Made by a program: the position numbers and the translations under genes
Source: Myxococcales bacterium
GTDB lineage: Bacteria > Myxococcota_A > Polyangia > Haliangiales > Haliangiaceae
Direction: 5' to 3'
Assembly: GCA_028287115.1 (NCBI GenBank)
Contig: JAQBQF010000039.1
Coordinates: 1-43,500 of the forward strand
DNA length: 43,500 nucleotides
Shown here: one piece after another, positions 1-9,727 of the stretch
How positions within the stretch are numbered: the first letter of the stretch is position 1
How the letters are laid out: each line of letters begins with the position of its first letter
The notes under the pieces: model-generated
What the model saw: only the letters and a program-made list of their open reading frames with translations
Database searches by the model: none
What the model was told of the DNA's origin: nothing

Positions 1-236
1 TGGAGAAGAAAATCACCCCCGCCTGGAAAGTCGCGCTGCTGGCGTTCGTGGCGTCATTCGCCGTGATCGTCGTTGTCCTCGCGATCATCAACGGGATTTC
101 GAGCGGGGATCCGAAGGCCAGCCCCTACGAGCGCGGGCGCTCGCTCGGCCGGCAGGTCGCTCCGTTCATCATCTTCGCGCCACTCGTCGGCTACATCGTT
201 CAGAAGTCGCGAATCGATCGCGCCAAGCGCCCTTAG
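1..236 (+). CDS. Small membrane protein, 5' end cut by the window edge
   Basis: The reading frame is open from the first base. The first two bases (tg) look like the end of an ATG or GTG codon lying just outside, so only one base of the gene is probably missing and the protein would be about 78 residues. It begins MEKKITPAWK and has a hydrophobic helix at about residues 11-33, a polar loop rich in Gly, Ser and Arg, then a second hydrophobic stretch (APFIIFAPLVGYIV) and a basic tail. This fits a two-helix inner membrane protein with both ends cytoplasmic. I do not recognise the family. It sits upstream of a lipoprotein gene and ftsW on the same strand, so it may be carried in the dcw transcript. 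Confidence 0.6.
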   Translation, partial: EKKITPAWKVALLAFVASFAVIVVVLAIINGISSGDPKASPYERGRSLGRQVAPFIIFAPLVGYIVQKSRIDRAKRP

Positions 237-260
237 ACCCGTTGTAAGCTAGGAGCCGTG

Positions 261-650
261 ATGCGTTTGCTTGTCGTGTTCTCAGTCCTCGCAGCCTGCG
301 GTGGAGAGCCGAAACCGCTGACCGCCAAGCCGCCGAACGACCAGCTGATCGTCGGCGAGTACGAACGCAAACCGCCCGACGGCACGACGGCGGTTCGGTT
401 CGACCGCGACGGCGGCGTGCGGCTCGCCCACGACAAGAGCAAGCTCGACGGCGAGACCCTCGCGAGCGGCAGCTGGAAGCTCGAAGGCGACCAGCTCTCC
501 CTCAACTATGTCAACGGGATGTGCGCCGGCGGTGGCACAGGGCTCTACAAGGTCGTGATCTCACGTCTTGGCATCCGGTTCACCAAGGTCGAGGACGCCT
601 GCGAGCAGCGCGCGAAGATCGACGGCCAGATCTGGCATCGCATCAAGTAG
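261..650 (+). CDS. Putative lipoprotein, lipocalin-like small beta protein
   Basis: The protein starts MRLLVVFSVLAACGG, a short signal peptide ending in a lipobox (LAAC), so the mature protein should be lipid-anchored at its Cys. The rest alternates short beta-prone segments (TTAVRFDRDGGV, GSWKLEGDQLSL, YKVVISRLGIRFTKV) and has two further Cys that could pair. This pattern resembles small lipocalin-like or copper-resistance-like barrels, but no specific family is claimed. ATG 261 is chosen over GTG 258 because AGGAG at 251-255 is five bases before ATG and only two before GTG. It lies directly before ftsW on the same strand, and its function is unknown. Confidence 0.65.
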   Translation: MRLLVVFSVLAACGGEPKPLTAKPPNDQLIVGEYERKPPDGTTAVRFDRDGGVRLAHDKSKLDGETLASGSWKLEGDQLSLNYVNGMCAGGGTGLYKVVISRLGIRFTKVEDACEQRAKIDGQIWHRIK

Positions 651-706
651 TCAAGCGCCCGACGAAAACTGGCCCACCAAAGCGGCCAACCGCAGGATGG
701 CAAGCG

Positions 707-1969
707 ATGTCCATGCTTGGCCGCCTGATCGAGCGCATTCAAAGGCGAGATCAGCTTTCGGCACTTCCCGGTGTCGCGCAGATCGTCGCGATCCAGCATC
801 CCAGCGCGACCTTGCCGGAGCGCCCGTTTGATCTGTGGCTGGTGGCGAGCGTGCTCGGCTTGCTCGGTATCGGCACGATCGAGATCTACTCTGCGACCGC
901 GGCAGACTCGCTCACGCACTACAACGACTCCGCGCACTATCTGATCCGTCAGCTTGTCTATGTCTCGCTCGGTGGCCTCGCGATGTGGTTCGGCGCGCGC
1001 CTCGATTATCGCCGGTTGCGCGCGTGGACCTATCCGCTCTTGATGCTCGCGATCCTGCTTCTCGGCGTCGCGCTCCTCACGCACGCGCGCAACGGCGCGA
1101 AGCGGTGGATCCCGCTCGGCCCACTGACGTTTCAACCCGTCGAGGTCGCCAAGCTCGCGCTCGTCACCTACCTCGCGTGCTCGCTCGGCCGCAAAGCCGA
1201 TCGCGTGAAGGCGTTCACGGTCGGCTTCGTTCCGCACCTCGTCGTGTGCGGGATGATGATGGTGCTGCTGCTCAAGCAGCCCGATCTCGGATCTTCCGTC
1301 GTGCTCGGCGCGACGACGCTCGGCATGCTCTTCATGGCCGGCACGCGCGTCTCGTACATCTTGTTTGCCGTGCTTGCAGCGGCGCCGGTCGCGTATCACC
1401 TCGTCGTCGGGACCGCGTGGCGCATGCAGCGCTTCCTCGCATACTTCAACCCCGAAGCGTTCGCGAATCGCGAGGCCTATCAGTTCATGCAGGCGCGCCT
1501 CGCGATGGGATCGGGCGGGCTGTTCGGCGCCGGTCTCGGCGATGGCCACCAGACGCTCGGCTACATGCCCGAGGCTCACAATGACTTCATCCTCGCGCCG
1601 ATCGGTGAGGAGCTCGGCTGGATCGGCGTCGCCTTCGTACTGCTGCTGTTCGCGATCCTCGTCTGGCGCGGCATCCGCGCTGCGCTCGGCGCACGCGACG
1701 TGTTCGGCGGATATCTCGCATTCGGCATCACGCTGCTGTTCGGCGTGCAGGTGCTATTCAATGTCGGTGTCGTGCTCGGTGTCGTTCCCAACAAAGGCAT
1801 CACGTTGCCGCTCGTCAGCTACGGTGGCAGCTCGCTCGTGATCACGATGTTCCTCGTCGGACTTCTGCTCAATGTCGGCAGGCGGCCCGAACGGCGCGCG
1901 CAGCGCGAGCCGCAACAGCGCGAGCTCGCTCGGAAGAGGCGCGTTCGCGTGCGCGTTGTTACGGCGTGA
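707..1969 (+). CDS. ftsW: FtsW, SEDS-family septal peptidoglycan polymerase
   Basis: FtsW polymerises lipid II into septal glycan strands together with a class B penicillin-binding protein in the inner membrane. The 420-residue product has the expected series of about ten hydrophobic helices. SEDS signatures are clear: GAKRWIPLG followed by QPVE (usually QPSE), KQPDLGSS, EAHNDFILAPIGEELG, which should carry the SEDS catalytic Asp, and PLVSYGGSSL near the end. The tail is strongly basic, as is usual for the cytoplasmic C-terminus. ATG 707 is chosen because frames further upstream run into the preceding lipoprotein gene and AGGA lies at 694-697. ATG 713 is an alternative. The stop overlaps the GTG of murG by four bases, which indicates translational coupling. 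Confidence 0.95.
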   Translation: MSMLGRLIERIQRRDQLSALPGVAQIVAIQHPSATLPERPFDLWLVASVLGLLGIGTIEIYSATAADSLTHYNDSAHYLIRQLVYVSLGGLAMWFGARLDYRRLRAWTYPLLMLAILLLGVALLTHARNGAKRWIPLGPLTFQPVEVAKLALVTYLACSLGRKADRVKAFTVGFVPHLVVCGMMMVLLLKQPDLGSSVVLGATTLGMLFMAGTRVSYILFAVLAAAPVAYHLVVGTAWRMQRFLAYFNPEAFANREAYQFMQARLAMGSGGLFGAGLGDGHQTLGYMPEAHNDFILAPIGEELGWIGVAFVLLLFAILVWRGIRAALGARDVFGGYLAFGITLLFGVQVLFNVGVVLGVVPNKGITLPLVSYGGSSLVITMFLVGLLLNVGRRPERRAQREPQQRELARKRRVRVRVVTA

Positions 1970-3066
1970 CCAGACCGCTACGCCTCATGATCGCCGGCGG
2001 CGGCACGGGCGGGCATTTGTTTCCGGGCGTCGCGATCGCGGAAGAGCTGCGAGCGCGCGCACCCGACGCCGCGATCCGGTTCGTCGGCACGAAGCGCGGC
2101 ATCGAAGCTCGCGTCCTCCCCGATCTCGGGTGGGATCTCGATCTGATCGAAGTCTCCGGCCTCAAGACCGTCGGTGCGCTCGGCGCGCTACGCGGGATGG
2201 CGCGACTACCGCGCGCGTACTGGCAGGCGCGGCGCGTGGTGAAGCAGTTCGCGCCCGATGCGGTGATCGGCGTCGGCGGCTATGCATCCGGGCCCGTCGT
2301 GCTCGCGGCGAGGCTGCGCGGCATCCCGACCGCGATCTGCGAACAGAACTCGATCCCGGGCCTCACGAACAAGATCCTCGGGCGGCTCGTGCGCTCGGTG
2401 TTCCTGTCGTTCGACATGAGCCGCAAGTTCTTCAAGCCGAGCAAGATCGTGATGACCGGTAATCCGGTGCGCCGCGAGCTCGTGCAGAAATTGCTCGCCG
2501 CCTCTCCGGCGCAGACCGATCGCGTGCACGTGCTCGTCTGCGGTGGCTCGCAAGGTGCCGTCGCTGTCAACGACCTCGCGTCGACCGCGCTGATCGCGCT
2601 CGCGAAGCAGCACGCGCTCGCGATCACGCATCAGACGGGCGACAGAGACCTCGAGCCGATCACCGCTCGCTATCGCGACGCCGGCGTCACGGCGAGCTGT
2701 CACGCCTTCATCAAGGACATGGCCACGGCGTATCGCGCCGCCGATCTGATCATCGGGCGCGCCGGCGCGACGACGGTTGCCGAGCTTGCGATCGCCGGCA
2801 AGCCCGCGATCCTGATCCCGTATCCGTCGGCGGCCGACAACCACCAGGAGCTCAACGCCCGCGAGATGGCCGACAAAGGTGCGGCGCTGATGTTCCGGCA
2901 AGCCGAGCTCACCGCCGAGAAGCTCGCCGACGCACTGCGTCCGCTCCTGACCGACACGACCCGACGCACCGAGATGGGCGCGACGATGAAGTCGCTCGCG
3001 AAACCCGGTGCGGCGGCTGCCGTGATCGACTGGTGCGAAGCGCAGCCTGCGGCACGCCGCGAATAG
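1966..3066 (+). CDS. murG: MurG, UDP-GlcNAc:lipid I N-acetylglucosaminyltransferase
   Basis: MurG makes lipid II from lipid I and UDP-GlcNAc on the cytoplasmic face of the membrane. The 366-residue length is normal. The N-terminal glycine loop GGGTGGHLFPG is at about residues 11-21. The second domain has GGSQGA and the UDP-GlcNAc-binding region GRAGATTVAEL, followed by PYPSAADNHQ, all standard for the GT-B fold. The start is a GTG inside the ftsW stop (GTGA overlap). A 126-bp gap follows before murC. That gap contains a CAGCTAGCTG palindrome but no convincing promoter. Confidence 0.96.
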   Translation: MTRPLRLMIAGGGTGGHLFPGVAIAEELRARAPDAAIRFVGTKRGIEARVLPDLGWDLDLIEVSGLKTVGALGALRGMARLPRAYWQARRVVKQFAPDAVIGVGGYASGPVVLAARLRGIPTAICEQNSIPGLTNKILGRLVRSVFLSFDMSRKFFKPSKIVMTGNPVRRELVQKLLAASPAQTDRVHVLVCGGSQGAVAVNDLASTALIALAKQHALAITHQTGDRDLEPITARYRDAGVTASCHAFIKDMATAYRAADLIIGRAGATTVAELAIAGKPAILIPYPSAADNHQELNAREMADKGAALMFRQAELTAEKLADALRPLLTDTTRRTEMGATMKSLAKPGAAAAVIDWCEAQPAARRE

Positions 3067-3192
3067 TCGCAGCTCGCATGGCGGGCAGCTAGCTGGGTCG
3101 GGCCAGCCCCGCGAGCTTCTCGGATCTGGTAAGAACGCCGTGCATCTCCGCATTGTTTCCGTCGTGAAACGCGTTGATCATCTAGGCGCCTG

Positions 3193-4634
<1,442 letters not shown>

Positions 4635-4638
<4 letters not shown>

Positions 4639-4949
4639 AAGGGCACGTCATGTGGAGCCTGATCGCGATCGCGCTCTCGATCACCGCATGTGGGAAGTCG
4701 TCGAAGCCGAAACCCGTGACCGACCCGGCCGCCTGGATCGAAGCTGCGAAGTCGTTCGCCGATCGCGCGTGCGTATGTCAGACCGACAAGGACTGCTTGC
4801 ACGGGGTCCGCGACGAGTTCGATGCCCAGAAGGCGCAGCTCCTCGCCGCGACCTTTGCGGTTCCGGACGATAAAGCGAAATTCGACGCCGAGATCCTGCG
4901 TTTGAGATCGTGTGGCGATGCAGGCGGACTCACGATCTGGCTCCAGTAG
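4635..4949 (+). CDS. Small Cys-containing lipoprotein between murC and murB
   Basis: The 104-residue product starts MKGHVMWSLIAIALSITACGK, a signal peptide with lipobox ITAC. The mature part contains CVCQTDKDC, a charged helical stretch and one more Cys near the end (LRSC). The C-x-C-x5-C plus distant C layout resembles the minus-strand lipoprotein at 6042-6398, suggesting a paralogous pair of disulfide-linked helical lipoproteins. GTG 4635 is preferred because it gives a GTGA overlap with murC and follows GGTGG. ATG 4650 is a good alternative and leaves the lipobox intact. The stop is one base before the murB ATG, so it is embedded in the dcw operon. The function is unknown. Confidence 0.7.
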
Positions 4950-4950
4950 C

Positions 4951-5985
4951 ATGGGCGAGCTCGACGACGTCCAGCTGATCGGTGACGACGAGCTCGGGCC
5001 CGAGCTGGAGCGGGGCGGCCTTGCCCCGACCCGCTCGGCCGACGACGGTGCAGTCGTCGCGAATCCACGGTCGATCGTCGGCGACGATGCGCGTCGCACG
5101 CTGCGCGAGATGCTCGGCGACGGCGTGCGGTTCGACGAGCCGATGCGCCGTCACACGACGCTGAAGATCGGCGGCCCGGCGGACGCCTACGCCCAACCCG
5201 CGACGGTCGAGCAGGTCAGCCAGCTCGCGAAGTGGTGCAAGACGCTCGGCATGCCGGTGATCGTCGTCGGTGGCGGTTCGAACTTGCTCGTGCGCGATGG
5301 CGGCGTACGCGGCGTGGTGCTCGGAACCGGACGCCTGCGCGGCCTCGAGCTCGGACCGCCGGGCACGGTTCGCGTCGAAGCCGGCGTGTCGACCGGCAAG
5401 GTGCTGTCGCTGGCACTCAAGAACGATCTCGGCGGGATCGAGTTTCTCGGCGGCGTACCCGGTTCGATCGGCGGCGGCATGATCATGAACGCGGGCACGT
5501 ACCTCGGCGAATTCAAGGACGTGACGACCTGGGTCGAGACCGTGCGGCTCGCGGATGGCGAGGTGATCCGGCGCGACAACGCAGCGTGCGGCTTTCGCTA
5601 TCGCCACAGCGAACTCCCTGCGACCGAGGTCGTCGTCCGCGCGGAGCTCGAGCTGCGTGCTCGGCCGCGCGCCGAGATCGAGGCAGTCGTCAAAGATCTA
5701 AGAAAGCGCCGCAGCGAGCGCGAGCCGAAGAAGGTCGCGAGCAACGGCTCGACCTTCAAGAACCCGCCGAATGACTTCGCCGGCCGGCTGATCGAGGTCG
5801 CCGGCTGCAAGGGCTGGCACGAGGGCGATGCCGTGTGCTCGCCGGTTCACGCGAACTGGCTCGTCAACACCGGCGCGGCGACCGCCGCTCAGCTGCTCGT
5901 CCTGATCGATCGTGTCCGCGCGCGCGTGTTCGAGCTCCACGGCCTCGAGCTCGAGCTCGAGGTGAAGATCATCGGCGAAGCTTGA
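4951..5985 (+). CDS. murB: MurB, UDP-N-acetylenolpyruvoylglucosamine reductase
   Basis: MurB is the FAD enzyme that reduces UDP-GlcNAc-enolpyruvate to UDP-MurNAc with NADPH. In the 344-residue product the FAD-binding part carries HTTLKIGGPADAY and VVGGGSNLLVRDGG. Then come EFLGGVPGSIGGGMIMNAG, FRYRHSE and the substrate region SNGSTFKNPPN, whose Ser matches the catalytic proton donor. The C-terminal LEVKIIGE keeps the conserved Glu. About 45 acidic residues precede the core, longer than usual. ATG 4951 follows the preceding stop by one base. GTG 4912 would extend the protein into the lipoprotein gene and is less likely. The region is colinear with murC. Confidence 0.95.
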   Translation: MGELDDVQLIGDDELGPELERGGLAPTRSADDGAVVANPRSIVGDDARRTLREMLGDGVRFDEPMRRHTTLKIGGPADAYAQPATVEQVSQLAKWCKTLGMPVIVVGGGSNLLVRDGGVRGVVLGTGRLRGLELGPPGTVRVEAGVSTGKVLSLALKNDLGGIEFLGGVPGSIGGGMIMNAGTYLGEFKDVTTWVETVRLADGEVIRRDNAACGFRYRHSELPATEVVVRAELELRARPRAEIEAVVKDLRKRRSEREPKKVASNGSTFKNPPNDFAGRLIEVAGCKGWHEGDAVCSPVHANWLVNTGAATAAQLLVLIDRVRARVFELHGLELELEVKIIGEA

Positions 5986-6041
5986 TCACCTCACCCCTCT
6001 CACCTCACCCCTCTCACCTCAGCCCGCTCACCTCACCCCTC
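5986..6041. repeat. Four tandem copies of a 14-bp repeat
   Basis: The unit TCACCTCACCCCTC occurs four times head to tail, starting right after the murB stop. The third copy differs at two positions. The array stops exactly where the stop codon of the minus-strand lipoprotein begins. It fills the whole gap between two convergent genes. No hairpin is obvious within one strand. Confidence 0.9.
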
Positions 6042-6398
6042 TCACTTCGACATCGCCGCGGTCTGGCACTTCGCGAATTCGATGTTGAGGTCGCCGATCA
6101 TCTTCATCTCGTCGGGCGTCTTCCCCGGCGAGGGCGCGTCGGCCGAATTCATCAGGTCCATCATGTCCTTGTTGGCGGCCTCGGCGCATGCCTTGTCCTT
6201 GCAGGCGCACATCTTGTCGCGGAGGGCTTTGATCGGCGGATCGCCCGCCGTGCTCGGCGCGGGTGCACCCGTGGCTGGTGTTCCTGCCGCAGGTGCCGTC
6301 GCCGAGGGGGGCGCGGACATGTCTGCACCGGCCTTGTCGCTCGAGCTCTTCTTGCTGCAACCGATCAGAACGCACGCGATCAACAAAACATTTCGCAT
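6042..6398 (-). CDS. Small Cys-containing lipoprotein, antisense in the dcw cluster
   Basis: The product of 118 residues starts MRNVLLIACVLIGCSKK, a lipoprotein signal with lipobox LIGC. An Ala/Pro/Gly/Thr-rich linker of about 35 residues follows, then a small domain with MCACKDKACAEAANKDM and a last Cys in FAKCQ. The C-x-C-x4-C then distant C arrangement is close to that of the lipoprotein at 4635-4949. ATG 6398 is chosen for the short classical signal peptide and GGATG upstream. GTG 6419 would add seven residues. It lies between murB and ddl but on the other strand, so it must have its own promoter in the 88-bp gap before ddl. Confidence 0.7.
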   Translation of the reverse strand: MRNVLLIACVLIGCSKKSSSDKAGADMSAPPSATAPAAGTPATGAPAPSTAGDPPIKALRDKMCACKDKACAEAANKDMMDLMNSADAPSPGKTPDEMKMIGDLNIEFAKCQTAAMSK

Positions 6399-6485
6399 GC
6401 CGCATCCTGGGCGAACCACATGTCGCGATCAAGCGTGGTCATTCAAATGGACGCCCTGCACGACCCCGGATAAAACATCACAGAC

Positions 6486-7424
6486 ATGCAGAAACATCCG
6501 TTCGCCGGCAAACGGGTCGCCGTCGTGATGGGCGGGCTCAGCGCCGAGCGCGAGGTCTCGCTCAACACCGGTGCAGGTGTGCTCGCCGGACTTCACGAGA
6601 AGAGCTGGGACGCCGTCGCGATCGATTGGAAAGAGGGCACCAGCCTCGCGCGCCTGCTCGAAGATTCCGGCGCGCACGTCGTATGGAACGCGCTGCATGG
6701 CACGTGGGGCGAAGACGGTGCCGTGCAGGGCCTATGCTCCTGCTTGAGAATTCCGTGCACGGGCTCCGGGATCCTCGCGAGTGCGCTCGCGATGGACAAG
6801 GTGATGTCCAAGCAGTTCTTTGAAGCGAACGATGTGCCGACGCCGCGCTGGCGCCTGTTGCCGCACGATGGGCCCGCCGACGGTAGCGACGCACCGAGCC
6901 TGCTGGCGGACTGGCCTCTGCCGCTCGTGATCAAGCCGGCCTTCGAGGGCAGCTCGGTCGGCGTCAGCGTCGTCGAAGATCGCGGGCAGATCGCCGCGGC
7001 GACCGCGATGGCGCGCAAGTATCACGGTCCGATCATCGTCGAGGATTACATCGCCGGCACCGAGGTCTTCGTCGGAATCCTCGACGGCCGCGTGCTCGGG
7101 TCGGTCGAGGTTCGCCCCGCGACAAAGTTCTACGACTACGAAGCGAAGTACAAACGGACCGATACCAAGTACCTGATCCCGCCGGAGCTCACGCGCGACG
7201 TCATCGATCGCGCGGAGCAGCTCGCGCTCGCGGCGTACCTCGCGCTCGGCTGCAGTGGCCACGCGCGCCCCGATCTCCGGATCAACCCGCGCGGCGAGGT
7301 CTTCGTGCTCGAGGTGAACACGCTCCCCGGCATGACGGCGACAAGCCTGCTGCCCAAGATCGCGAAATCGATCGGGATCGACTACGCGACGCTGTGCGAG
7401 CAGATCCTCGCGAGCGCGAAGTAA
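6486..7424 (+). CDS. ddl: Ddl, D-alanine--D-alanine ligase
   Basis: Ddl joins two D-Ala with ATP in the cytoplasm to supply the end of the stem peptide. The 312-residue ATP-grasp protein has VVMGGLSAEREVSLNTG at the N-terminus, NALHGTWGEDGAVQG, the hinge region with AMDKVMSKQ, VIKPAFEGSSVGVSVV, EDYIAGTEV and the C-terminal metal-binding EVNTLPGMTATSLLPK. These are the expected substrate, ATP and magnesium motifs. The usual R-V-D segment reads ARPDLRI here. It follows a divergent lipoprotein gene, so transcription probably restarts in the gap at 6399-6485. Confidence 0.95.
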   Translation: MQKHPFAGKRVAVVMGGLSAEREVSLNTGAGVLAGLHEKSWDAVAIDWKEGTSLARLLEDSGAHVVWNALHGTWGEDGAVQGLCSCLRIPCTGSGILASALAMDKVMSKQFFEANDVPTPRWRLLPHDGPADGSDAPSLLADWPLPLVIKPAFEGSSVGVSVVEDRGQIAAATAMARKYHGPIIVEDYIAGTEVFVGILDGRVLGSVEVRPATKFYDYEAKYKRTDTKYLIPPELTRDVIDRAEQLALAAYLALGCSGHARPDLRINPRGEVFVLEVNTLPGMTATSLLPKIAKSIGIDYATLCEQILASAK

Positions 7425-7439
7425 GACGCAGCTCCGCCA

Positions 7440-7459
7440 GATCGATCCGAGGATCGATC
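7440..7459. other. Palindromic hairpin between convergent genes
   Basis: GATCGATCC and GGATCGATC form a perfect nine-base stem around a two-base centre, just after ddl and before the end of the convergent DUF1579-like gene. A T-run is missing, so an intrinsic terminator is not proven. It could also be a protein-binding palindrome. Nothing else stands out in the 116-bp gap. Confidence 0.4.
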
Positions 7460-7540
7460 CGGCGTTGCCTCGGTCCCGAGGGTCCGGTGTCGCCGTCGCG
7501 ACGCCCATGCGGGCATCGCATCAAGTGCGTCGATGACTGA

Positions 7541-8203
7541 CTACTTCTTGCAGGCCATCTCGTAGACCTTGATCCAGCTCTTCGTCTTCGGGTCCTGCAT
7601 CTCGCCCCACATCTTCGGGGCCTTCGCGTCGGTCATGTCCTCGTGATCGCGGAAGCCCATGTCGCCCATCATGCCGTGCGACTGGAGCTCCCAGTCGACC
7701 TTGTTGTCCTTCATGCCCATCGAGTCGCCCATGCTGTAGCCGCCGCCGCTCTCGACCATGACGCGGTGCCACTTCTTCGAGGCCGGATCGTACGAGGTGA
7801 ACGACTCGAACTTGAACGAGTCCTTGCCCATCTTCGAATCGAAGCTGCCGTGCACCCACCAGTTGTCGACTTCGAGCTTCATCTTCATGGTGCCCGTCAT
7901 GTCGGCCAGCTTCATGTCATGGCCCATGCCCTGGCCTTTGCACTTCCACGTGCCGGCCGACATCTTCGCCATGTCGGCGAGCTCCTGCGGGGGCTTCATC
8001 TCCATCGGCTTCGCGTCGGCAGCCTTCGCGTCGGCCTTCGGGGCGTCCGCCTTCGGGGCATCCGCCTTCGGGGCGCCGGCCTTCGGAGCATCGGCCTTCG
8101 GCGCGCCAGCGGCCTTCGGATCCTTTGCATCACCAGCGACCGCGAGGCCACCCATTCCAACAACTGCCACCAACGAGATTGCGATTTGTGTGAGCTTGTT
8201 CAT
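7541..8203 (-). CDS. Secreted DUF1579-like protein with Lys/Ala/Asp/Pro repeat linker
   Basis: The protein has 220 residues. A Sec signal peptide (MNKLTQIAISLVAVVGMGGLAVAGD) is followed by a linker of APKAD-type five-residue repeats. On the DNA this linker is a 15-bp tandem repeat at 8034-8108. The rest, rich in Met, Trp, Asp and Lys, reads like DUF1579: LADMAKMSAGTWKCKGQ, MKMKLEVDNWWVHGSF, FTSYDPASKKWHRVMVE. That family is thought to form a small beta-barrel of unknown function. GAGGAG lies seven bases before the ATG. It is on the opposite strand to its dcw neighbours and convergent with ddl. The family assignment is from pattern memory. Confidence 0.75.
   Translation of the reverse strand: MNKLTQIAISLVAVVGMGGLAVAGDAKDPKAAGAPKADAPKAGAPKADAPKADAPKADAKAADAKPMEMKPPQELADMAKMSAGTWKCKGQGMGHDMKLADMTGTMKMKLEVDNWWVHGSFDSKMGKDSFKFESFTSYDPASKKWHRVMVESGGGYSMGDSMGMKDNKVDWELQSHGMMGDMGFRDHEDMTDAKAPKMWGEMQDPKTKSWIKVYEMACKK
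8034..8108. repeat. 15-bp coding tandem repeat, five units
   Basis: Five units of the form GCCTTCGGGGCATCC lie in frame inside the DUF1579-like gene. Read on the minus strand they encode a flexible Ala/Pro/Lys/Asp linker just after the signal peptide. Units differ by one to four bases, so the array is not fresh. Confidence 0.85.
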
Positions 8204-8232
8204 TGCGATTTCTCCTCTTTGAAAACGCGCGC

Positions 8233-8238
8233 ACTATA
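8233..8238 (-). promoter_or_regulatory. Possible -10 element for the DUF1579-like gene
   Basis: Read on the minus strand the site is TATAGT, five of six matches to the sigma-70 -10 consensus, about 30 bases before the ATG. No good -35 box is found 16-18 bases upstream, so the call rests on one hexamer only. Confidence 0.3.
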
Positions 8239-8328
8239 CTCAAACGACGGATCCGCGCCTGGTTTCGTCGATGGTTCCGTTGCGGCGGATAGTTCTCCGC
8301 TGAAACTCAGCGACAGTTTGCGAGTCTC

Positions 8329-9660
8329 ATGAACGTGGGTTCTGAATCTCGATTCGCGACCGCAGTCGCAATTGCCTGGTTGTTGTCAGCTTGTGGCGGA
8401 GCGGCCCGCGAGCCACCTGCCCCGCCAATGCGGACGTCTTCGCCGCGCGCCAACGCCGCGATCGAACAACCTTCAACCCTCGAGCACATACCGCCGCCGA
8501 AGCTGCTCGATATCGACTGGGCGACCGTGACGATCGCGAATGAGGCCGACGCGCGCGCGCTGTGGAACAAGATCGCGCCGACCGGCCTCGATTGGGAAGA
8601 CAAGCTCGGAGAGATCCCGGAGGACGCGCCGCTCGCACGGCAGCTCGCCCTCGCGTTGCTACACGAGGGAAACTTCGTGTGCGTTCCGCCGAGCGCACAC
8701 CAGGATTGCGTTCACGCGCCCGTCGATATTCCGGCTCCGGTAGCGAGCGCGACACTTGCCGATCCTTGTTTGCGCCGCAATCTCGCGCTGTGGGCGATCG
8801 TCCAACTGGAAGACGCCGACCTGCCGCAGGCGCGAGATGCACTGCGCGCGATCGCCGCGATTCCTCCGCCCGAGTCACAGCTCGTCGCCGCGGCCTTTCA
8901 CGCGATCCCCGAGTCGGATCTCGCGGAGCGGTACGAGCTCCTCGCGATCGCCTGGAAGGCAGGGCAGACCGAGCTCGTCAACGGATCGCTCGGCGCTCTC
9001 GACGAGCCGCACTTGATCGAAGCGGTACAGAAGCTCCACAGCGACGGCGCGTTACAAGTGCTATCCGCGGAAGGTTTTCGCGCGGTGTATCTCGCCGCGG
9101 TCCTCGACGAGAAAATGGCGACCGTCGCGCGCACGCAGGCGATGACCGATCTCGTTGCGACCGCGGACAAGCTCGCACCGGATGTTCAGACGATGCTCGT
9201 CGCCGCGACGAAGTCCCCCGATTGCACGGTCGCCGCAACCGCGGCTCGCATGCTCGATCAGCATGGCTTGCATCAGTTCGCTCCAAAGCCGTCCGCGGCC
9301 AAGCCGCTTCGCGCGCTGTGCGTGCTCGCGAGCTTCGAGCAACTCCAGCGCAACGACGAGGCTTCGCGGCTCGCGAACTTCGTGCCGGCGCGCGGCCTCG
9401 AGCTCATCAAGATCTCGTACGACGCATGGAGCGAGGTCGATGCAGACGGCGACGGCGATCCGCACACCGAACACGAGATCAACCTCATCCCACGAGCCGA
9501 AGCCGTGCTCCCCGAGATCGACGAGATCGTGCGCGCGTTCCAGCACTGCACCGGATCGATCTGCCGCACCGATGATCACGAGGTCCGGTTCACGTTCAAG
9601 GCCGGCTATCTCACGCGCCTCGAGCTGGCCGATCGCCCGCCCTGTTCCCATCACGAGTAG
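8329..9660 (+). CDS. Large putative lipoprotein with helical-repeat body
   Basis: This 443-residue protein begins MNVGSESRFATAVAIAWLLSACGG, a signal peptide with lipobox LSAC. A proline-rich linker follows, then a long alpha-helical part rich in Ala, Leu and Glu (for example LPQARDALRAIAAIPPP and ATAARMLDQHGLHQF) that resembles HEAT or TPR-like repeats. Near the C-terminus VDADGDGDPHTEHE looks like a calcium-binding DxDxDG loop. Three Cys lie close to the end. No enzyme motif is seen and the family is not recognised. It probably acts in the periplasm or at the outer membrane. It lies on the dcw strand between ddl and ftsQ, after a divergent gap of 125 bp. Confidence 0.7.
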   Translation: MNVGSESRFATAVAIAWLLSACGGAAREPPAPPMRTSSPRANAAIEQPSTLEHIPPPKLLDIDWATVTIANEADARALWNKIAPTGLDWEDKLGEIPEDAPLARQLALALLHEGNFVCVPPSAHQDCVHAPVDIPAPVASATLADPCLRRNLALWAIVQLEDADLPQARDALRAIAAIPPPESQLVAAAFHAIPESDLAERYELLAIAWKAGQTELVNGSLGALDEPHLIEAVQKLHSDGALQVLSAEGFRAVYLAAVLDEKMATVARTQAMTDLVATADKLAPDVQTMLVAATKSPDCTVAATAARMLDQHGLHQFAPKPSAAKPLRALCVLASFEQLQRNDEASRLANFVPARGLELIKISYDAWSEVDADGDGDPHTEHEINLIPRAEAVLPEIDEIVRAFQHCTGSICRTDDHEVRFTFKAGYLTRLELADRPPCSHHE

Positions 9661-9727
9661 TCGTGCGAAAGCGAGGCCTTGGCCGACCCGGCGAGCAAGC
9701 CGTCGGCACGTGTGGCACGATAGGGCC

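Noticed and set aside
545..1579. Long minus-strand open frame of 344 codons across ftsW
   Set aside because: It is antisense to a clear ftsW and its translation is rich in Arg, His and Glu without domain character, typical of a GC-rich shadow frame.
5986..6041. Possible CRISPR or operator array
   Set aside because: The 14-bp units are contiguous, and no spacer or nearby regulator is seen.
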